Shown: in pieces, positions 59,928 through 64,000 of the stretch
Layout: every line of letters begins with the position of its first letter
Position numbering within the stretch: the stretch's first letter is position 1
NCBI GenBank assembly: GCA_020638525.1
Contig: JACKIL010000003.1
Coordinates: 276,505-340,504, forward strand
Source of the DNA: Caulobacterales bacterium
GTDB taxonomy: Bacteria > Pseudomonadota > Alphaproteobacteria > Caulobacterales > Parvularculaceae
Reading direction: 5' to 3'
Length of the DNA stretch: 64,000 bases
Translations under genes and position numbers: made by a program
Notes under the pieces: model-generated
What the model was told of the DNA's origin: nothing
Seen by the model: only the letters and a program-made list of their open reading frames with translations
The model's database searches: none

Positions 59928-61367
59928 TCAACAGGTCCAGGCGTGGACGGGCTCGCCCCCTTCCTGAAGCGTCAGGTAGCGCTCGGTCAAGCGCTGGAAG
60001 TCCTTGCCGTGGAGATCGACGTAATTGCGCTGCCATTCGGCGCCGTTGCGGCCGGTGAGAAAGCGCCGCGCGAGCACATCGTCGAAATAATAGTCGAGAT
60101 CGGCGCGCGTAAGGCCGAGCGAGAGCAGCGTTTCCTTTGCAAGCGGCGCAAGCCTGTCATGAAGGAGCGCCTGCACGTCGACCTCTCCAAGGCCCGGCCA
60201 CTCGATGCGCGCGCGCAGGCCTTCTTTCGCGCAGGCGTAGAAGTTTCGATAGCAACCGTCGAAGGATAGCTCCGCCTCGGGCGGCGTTTCGGTGCGCGCG
60301 AGCGCGATCGCAAGGCCGAGATAGAGCCCCATATTGGCGACCATGTCGGGGATGGTGGGGCCTGAAGGCATCGTTCGGTGCTCAATCCGCAAATGCGGCT
60401 CGCCTGCGCCGTCAAAGCCGAGAATGGGCCGGTTCCAGCGCCAGATCGTGCCGTTCTGAAGCCGCAAATGCGGGAGTTTTTCGAGCTTTTCCTCCGCGAG
60501 CGCCGGGAGCAGCGCGGGATAACCGTCGATGTTCTCCAGAAAGAGTTCGAGGAGGGAACGGCGCGCATAGTCCGAGCCGAGCGTGACGCGCCCGACCATG
60601 CGCCCGTGCCGGTCGCGAAAGCCGAAAGCCTCCGCCGCCTGCTCGAAAGCGGGAATGCGCGATTCCGCCCAGAGGGAATTGCCATAAAGGAAGGGCGAAT
60701 TGGCGCTCGCCGCGATAATGGGCCCGGCGATGATCTGCGAGGCGTTGTAGAACCGCGCGGCTTCCTCCTGATTGATCTGGAGGTGGACCTGCAGCGAGGT
60801 GCAGGCGGCCTCGACCATGATGTGCCGGCAGGTGAGGGAAAGCGCGTCGTCGCCTTCGATCCTTATGCGCACCGGCGCGTCGTTCCGTAGACGGAAGAGT
60901 TCCGCAGTGAGCGCGGCGTAACGGTTCGAGGGCGACATGGCGACGGGCTGGAGGTCGTCGTCGCGCACGGTCGGGAGAATGCCCACCATGGCCGGGCGCA
61001 GCGCCATTTCCTGCGCTTTGGCGGCGCAAGCCCGCCATACGCGCTCCAGCGTTTCGCGGCTTTTGGAGAGATAATCGCCGGTGAGAGCGTAAGGGTCCGT
61101 GTTGATCTCAAAATTGAAGCGCGAAAGCTCCGGCACGACGAGGGGGTGGTTGAGGTTCGCGAGAAACGCCTCGTTTTCTGGCGCTGGCAGCGCATTTTCA
61201 TCGACGAGCCAGGCTTCGACTTCGAGCCCGCCGGTGAAGCCTTCCGAATAGGTGAAGCGGCGCTCGTCGAACCAGCGCTTCAGGGTTTTCGTTTCATCGC
61301 GAAGGCGGCGCTGGAATTCGGCGCGCGCTTCCTCGCTAAAGGCGGATCCGCCGATCTCAGCGCCCAT
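59928..61367 (-). CDS. Glutamate-cysteine ligase family 2 (carboxylate-amine ligase) protein
   Basis: A 479-residue GCS2-like enzyme, ATP-dependent and forming gamma-glutamyl-type bonds. Landmarks: GGLEVEAWLVDEN near residue 45, LSRFNFEINTDP, CTSLQVHLQIN, RIPAFEQAAEAFGF, and LRIEHRTMPSGPTIPD. It differs from GshA and from plant-type GCL, and its true substrate is not known. It is the first gene of a pair with the M14 enzyme. The egtBD operon in this window could use its gamma-glutamylcysteine if that were its product, but nothing here proves it. Confidence 0.82.
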   Translation of the reverse strand: MGAEIGGSAFSEEARAEFQRRLRDETKTLKRWFDERRFTYSEGFTGGLEVEAWLVDENALPAPENEAFLANLNHPLVVPELSRFNFEINTDPYALTGDYLSKSRETLERVWRACAAKAQEMALRPAMVGILPTVRDDDLQPVAMSPSNRYAALTAELFRLRNDAPVRIRIEGDDALSLTCRHIMVEAACTSLQVHLQINQEEAARFYNASQIIAGPIIAASANSPFLYGNSLWAESRIPAFEQAAEAFGFRDRHGRMVGRVTLGSDYARRSLLELFLENIDGYPALLPALAEEKLEKLPHLRLQNGTIWRWNRPILGFDGAGEPHLRIEHRTMPSGPTIPDMVANMGLYLGLAIALARTETPPEAELSFDGCYRNFYACAKEGLRARIEWPGLGEVDVQALLHDRLAPLAKETLLSLGLTRADLDYYFDDVLARRFLTGRNGAEWQRNYVDLHGKDFQRLTERYLTLQEGGEPVHAWTC

Positions 61368-61400
61368 CGACCCTCCCGCAAACCCATGGCTCGACCGAGC

Positions 61401-62735
61401 CTAACCGCTTTCCGGCGCGCCTTCCAAGCGCCTGCGCCGCGCGAGCGCGTGCTCGGCGGCGTAGAAGATGGAGCCGAGGAGAAAGAGCGCGCCAAAGGCT
61501 TTCCACGCCTCAAAGCTCGATTGGAAGACCGCCCAGAGACAGAAAAGCACCCCGCCCGCGAGGATCGCCGGGGCGGCGAGGCGCATGGCGCCGACATGAG
61601 GGGCGGCGGCGCGCTTGCGGCGGATGACGGGGAGCGCCGCAAGGCTCGCGAGATAGACGAAGAGACGCGACAAGGTCGAGATGACGGCGAGCGCGGCGAA
61701 AGTGCCGGAAAGGGCGAGCGCGCCCGCCATGACGGCCATGAAAAGGATTGCGTTCACGGGCGTTGCGAAACGCGGGCTCACCTCGCCGAACCAGCGCGGA
61801 AGCTGGCCGTCGCGCGCCAGCGCGAAGGCGAGGCGCGGCGCCCCCGTCATGGAAGCGAGGAGGTTGCCAGTGACGGAAAAGAGCGCGGCGATGATGATGA
61901 CGATCTCACCCGGCCGGCCGAAGAGCTTCTCGCCGAAGGCGACGAGAGGGGCCTTTGTCGCCGTCTCGCCGGCCATCGCCGCCGCATAGCCGTATTGGAC
62001 GAGAAAATAGAAGCCGATCATGATGATCAGCGTGCCGATCATCGCGCGGGGGATGGTGCGTTTGGCGTCCTTCGTCTCGCCGCCGACGACGAGCGAGGTT
62101 TCGAAGCCCATGAAGGCGTAGAGGACGAGGAGGCTCGCGCGCTCGACCTGGCTCATCGCGGGGAGCTCAATCGGCCCAAGGCCGTGCGCGCCGTAAAGCG
62201 CCGCGCCGAGGAGCGCGAAAATGACGAGCGGCGCGATTTTGAGAACGCTGATGGCGTCGAGCGCGCGCACGGCGCGCTTGATGCCGACAATGTTGATGAT
62301 AGCGAGCGCCGCCGTGATCGCGACGATCAGAACAGCGCGCGGCGCGCCTTCGGAAAGGCCGGGGTTGAGCGCTGTTGCATAGGAGATGAAGACGGTCGTG
62401 CTCGCGGCAAAGGCCGTGAAGCGCGCGATGTAATAGCACCAGCCGACCTGGAAGGAGATGAACGGGCCGAACGCCTCGCGCGTGTAGACGACGGGCCCGC
62501 CCGTGCGGTCGAAATAGCTCGCCGCCTCGCCAAGCGGCAGCGCGATGAGGAGAACGAGAAGCCCGAAGACGGGAAAGAGAAACGGGCTAAAGGCGCCGAA
62601 ATCAGCGAGGAGCGTTCCCGGCAGCGCGAAGATCGAGGCGCCGACAATGCCGTTGAGAACAAGCATCGCCGAGCCGAGGAGCCCGATATCGCGCTTGAGG
62701 GGTTCGTCTTGCTGCGTTGCTGCAGGCCCGGTCAT
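61401..62735 (-). CDS. APC-superfamily amino acid permease
   Basis: A 444-residue transporter with 12 predicted helices. The APC signature GLLGSAMLVLNGIVGASIFALPG is near the N-terminus, and AFMGFETSLVVGGETKDAKRTIPRAM is the conserved loop after helix 5-6. It imports or exchanges amino acids or amines; the substrate is unknown. The gene lies 33 bases before the GCS2-like gene on the same strand, so permease, ligase and M14 enzyme could form one three-gene transcript for a peptide or amino acid. Confidence 0.9.
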   Translation of the reverse strand: MTGPAATQQDEPLKRDIGLLGSAMLVLNGIVGASIFALPGTLLADFGAFSPFLFPVFGLLVLLIALPLGEAASYFDRTGGPVVYTREAFGPFISFQVGWCYYIARFTAFAASTTVFISYATALNPGLSEGAPRAVLIVAITAALAIINIVGIKRAVRALDAISVLKIAPLVIFALLGAALYGAHGLGPIELPAMSQVERASLLVLYAFMGFETSLVVGGETKDAKRTIPRAMIGTLIIMIGFYFLVQYGYAAAMAGETATKAPLVAFGEKLFGRPGEIVIIIAALFSVTGNLLASMTGAPRLAFALARDGQLPRWFGEVSPRFATPVNAILFMAVMAGALALSGTFAALAVISTLSRLFVYLASLAALPVIRRKRAAAPHVGAMRLAAPAILAGGVLFCLWAVFQSSFEAWKAFGALFLLGSIFYAAEHALARRRRLEGAPESG

Positions 62736-62854
62736 CGGCGGCTTCCCCCGTCATTTTCGCCCGACCCGCGGAGGAGCGTTGCGATGCGAAAGGAGAGCCT
62801 ATGCCGGCCCGCAAGCGGCTGACAAGCGTGCGCCTGACAGGCGCGGCCTGACGG

Positions 62855-63817
62855 TTAGTCTACGGACGGTCCGGAGACGCCGCACGCCCCGCTCTTCGCC
62901 GCCCTGCCTGCTTCCTCCAGCGCTTTTTGCGCTTCGATCGGTCGGTCGGTGGCGATGATATCGACGCCGTCGCGCGAGAGGTCGGCGTAGGCGCCTTCGT
63001 CGCCTGAGCGGGCGATTTCGGCGTCGATCGAGTCTGCGCCGCCGAGCGTTCCGAAGACGACTTCGACATCGCGTTCGGCGAGCGCCCCGAAAAGGCGCGG
63101 ATTCGGCGCTTCAACCCCCGTAAAGCCGAGAAGACGGTCGGCGGGAATCCCCTCCGCGACGGCGCGGTTGAGTTCTGACTGCGAGGTGAGGGAAAGGGAG
63201 ATCATCGCCTCCGGCATGAGGCGGTGGAGCTTTTCGGCCTGGGCGAGCGTATAGGCGATGAGGATGACGCTATCCTCCGCATGCTGACGGCGGATCTCTT
63301 CGATCACTGCTTCGAATTTCGTCGTGCGCTTGAAATCGACTTCGAGAATCGTGCGCCCTTTCGCCCATTCGAGCGCTTCGTCAAAGCGGGTCGGCGCGAA
63401 TTTCGTCTGCCGCCCGTCATCGTCCTTGAGGCGGAGCTTTTCGACCTCGGCCCAGGGGAGCCCGTTTGCGGGACCTGAGCCCGTCGTCGTGCGGTCGAGC
63501 ATATCGTCATGCATGAGATAGAGAACGCCGTCGGAAGAGGTCGCGACGTCGATTTCCATGAGCGCTGGCCCCCCGGAAAGCGTGTGTTTGAACGTTTCGA
63601 GCGCATTCTCGGGGTAGCCTTTGGCGGGCCCGCCCCGATGGGCCGCAACAAGGCTCGCCCCTTCCTCATCGAGGCAGTCGAAAAAGGCGTTGAGATCGCC
63701 CTCGGGCGCAATCCGCCAGCCGGCCGCTTCCGGCGAAGCGGCGGTCTCTGTTTCCTGCGCGCAGGCCGCGAGAAGGAGGGCCGGCAGAACCGGCAGCATA
63801 CGGATGAACTTGCTCAT
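62855..63817 (-). CDS. Glycerophosphodiester phosphodiesterase lipoprotein
   Basis: A 320-residue GDPD, hydrolysing glycerophosphodiesters to glycerol-3-phosphate and alcohol. It has a lipobox (ALLLAAC), the HD-type AHRGGPAKGYPENALETF, the metal-binding MEIDVATSSDGVLYLMHDDM with LDRTTTGSG, and LEVDFKRTTKFEAV. The domain is complete to VDIIATDRPIEAQKAL. It should be periplasmic and lipid-anchored. A 119-base gap precedes the permease. Confidence 0.9.
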   Translation of the reverse strand: MSKFIRMLPVLPALLLAACAQETETAASPEAAGWRIAPEGDLNAFFDCLDEEGASLVAAHRGGPAKGYPENALETFKHTLSGGPALMEIDVATSSDGVLYLMHDDMLDRTTTGSGPANGLPWAEVEKLRLKDDDGRQTKFAPTRFDEALEWAKGRTILEVDFKRTTKFEAVIEEIRRQHAEDSVILIAYTLAQAEKLHRLMPEAMISLSLTSQSELNRAVAEGIPADRLLGFTGVEAPNPRLFGALAERDVEVVFGTLGGADSIDAEIARSGDEGAYADLSRDGVDIIATDRPIEAQKALEEAGRAAKSGACGVSGPSVD

Positions 63818-63831
63818 GGGGGCCTGCCGCG

Positions 63832-64000
63832 TCAGGGTTTGAGGATAATTGCGCCGGAGGAGGCGCCGCTTTCGAGGAATGCGTGCGCCTCGGCCGTTTT
63901 TTCGAGGGGATAGACGGTCGGCGTGGGAATATTGATCGCGCCCGAGGCGATCATTTCGAACAGGTCGGCCGCCATCGATGGCAGGCGCTCGGGCGTTGCG
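63832..64000 (-). CDS. C-terminus of a zinc-type alcohol dehydrogenase/quinone oxidoreductase (MDR), truncated
   Basis: The window ends inside this minus-strand gene; 55 codons remain. The reading ends with ATPERLPSMAADLFEMIASG, INIPTPTVYPLEKTAEAHAF and ASSGAIILKP, typical of the last part of the MDR superfamily (helix, then a beta-strand tail). The start and cofactor site lie outside, so the exact subfamily and substrate are not known. Confidence 0.8.
   Translation of the reverse strand, partial: ATPERLPSMAADLFEMIASGAINIPTPTVYPLEKTAEAHAFLESGASSGAIILKP

Noticed and set aside
61146..62822. A 558-residue plus-strand open frame
   Set aside because: Antisense shadow of the APC permease, rich in Arg, Glu and Asp, without any domain.
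1..64000. Prophage, insertion sequence or integrative element
   Set aside because: No transposase, integrase, capsid or conjugation gene was found; only short palindromes and gene-order changes hint at movement.

Overview
The window is GC-rich, densely packed DNA from an alphaproteobacterium. Evidence for this: the divergent hemE / pyruvate-phosphate-dikinase-regulator pair that flanks the chromosome origin in this class, a CckA-type hybrid histidine kinase, alphaproteobacterial Tim44-like and SecB genes, Coq7, HemJ, two TonB-dependent receptors, and ergothioneine genes. The exact genus cannot be read from the sequence. A marine or freshwater heterotroph of the Caulobacterales/Parvularculales type is a reasonable guess. 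No phage, transposase, rRNA or CRISPR array was seen. One tRNA (Leu, anticodon CAA) is present.

Layout. 1-6.0 kb: end of an unrecognised membrane protein, then the housekeeping block smr-mltA-timA (minus) and fxsA-secB (plus), then dnaQ (minus). 6.1-6.2 kb: two adjacent palindromes. 6.2-18.4 kb: a PQQ dehydrogenase, cckA, a small membrane protein, egtD-egtB, an M2 peptidase, coq7-dsbB and an ExoD protein, all on minus. 18.5-31.6 kb: esterase, tRNA-Leu, yncE-like propeller with a Fur-like box, beta-helix/Sel1 pair, tusA, TonB receptor, the nfeD-nfeD-slipin membrane-quality operon, selO and a SIMPL lipoprotein. 31.6-34.5 kb: two tiny membrane-protein genes and a three-gene plus-strand operon led by a large proteasome-like Ntn-hydrolase candidate. 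34.7-39.8 kb: AraC regulator, patatin lipase, then coaE-aroE-maf-PSRP. 39.8-40.15 kb: probable replication origin. 40.1-43.2 kb: hemE-hemJ and rho. 43.2-48.2 kb: tandem paralogous lipoproteins, a glutamine-rich rhodanese, a GST and a membrane protein. 48.2-64 kb: small secreted protein, LuxR/hydrolase fusion, second TonB receptor, HCCA isomerase/SDR, an eight-gene ArsR-AHSA1-VOC operon, M14/GCS2 pair, APC permease, GDPD lipoprotein and the end of an MDR oxidoreductase.

How it fits together. Genes left of about 39.8 kb run mostly on minus and genes from 40.1 to 48.2 kb run on plus, as expected for transcription directed away from an origin between hemE and PSRP. Next to that origin the usual coaE-dnaQ neighbourhood is split by about 31 kb of other genes. 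The most interesting unexplained units are the Ntn-hydrolase operon (32.4-34.5 kb), the duplicated lipoprotein/Q-rich rhodanese operon (43.2-46.9 kb), the expanded AHSA1/VOC operon (55.2-58.8 kb) and the LuxR-hydrolase fusion (49.2-50.9 kb).
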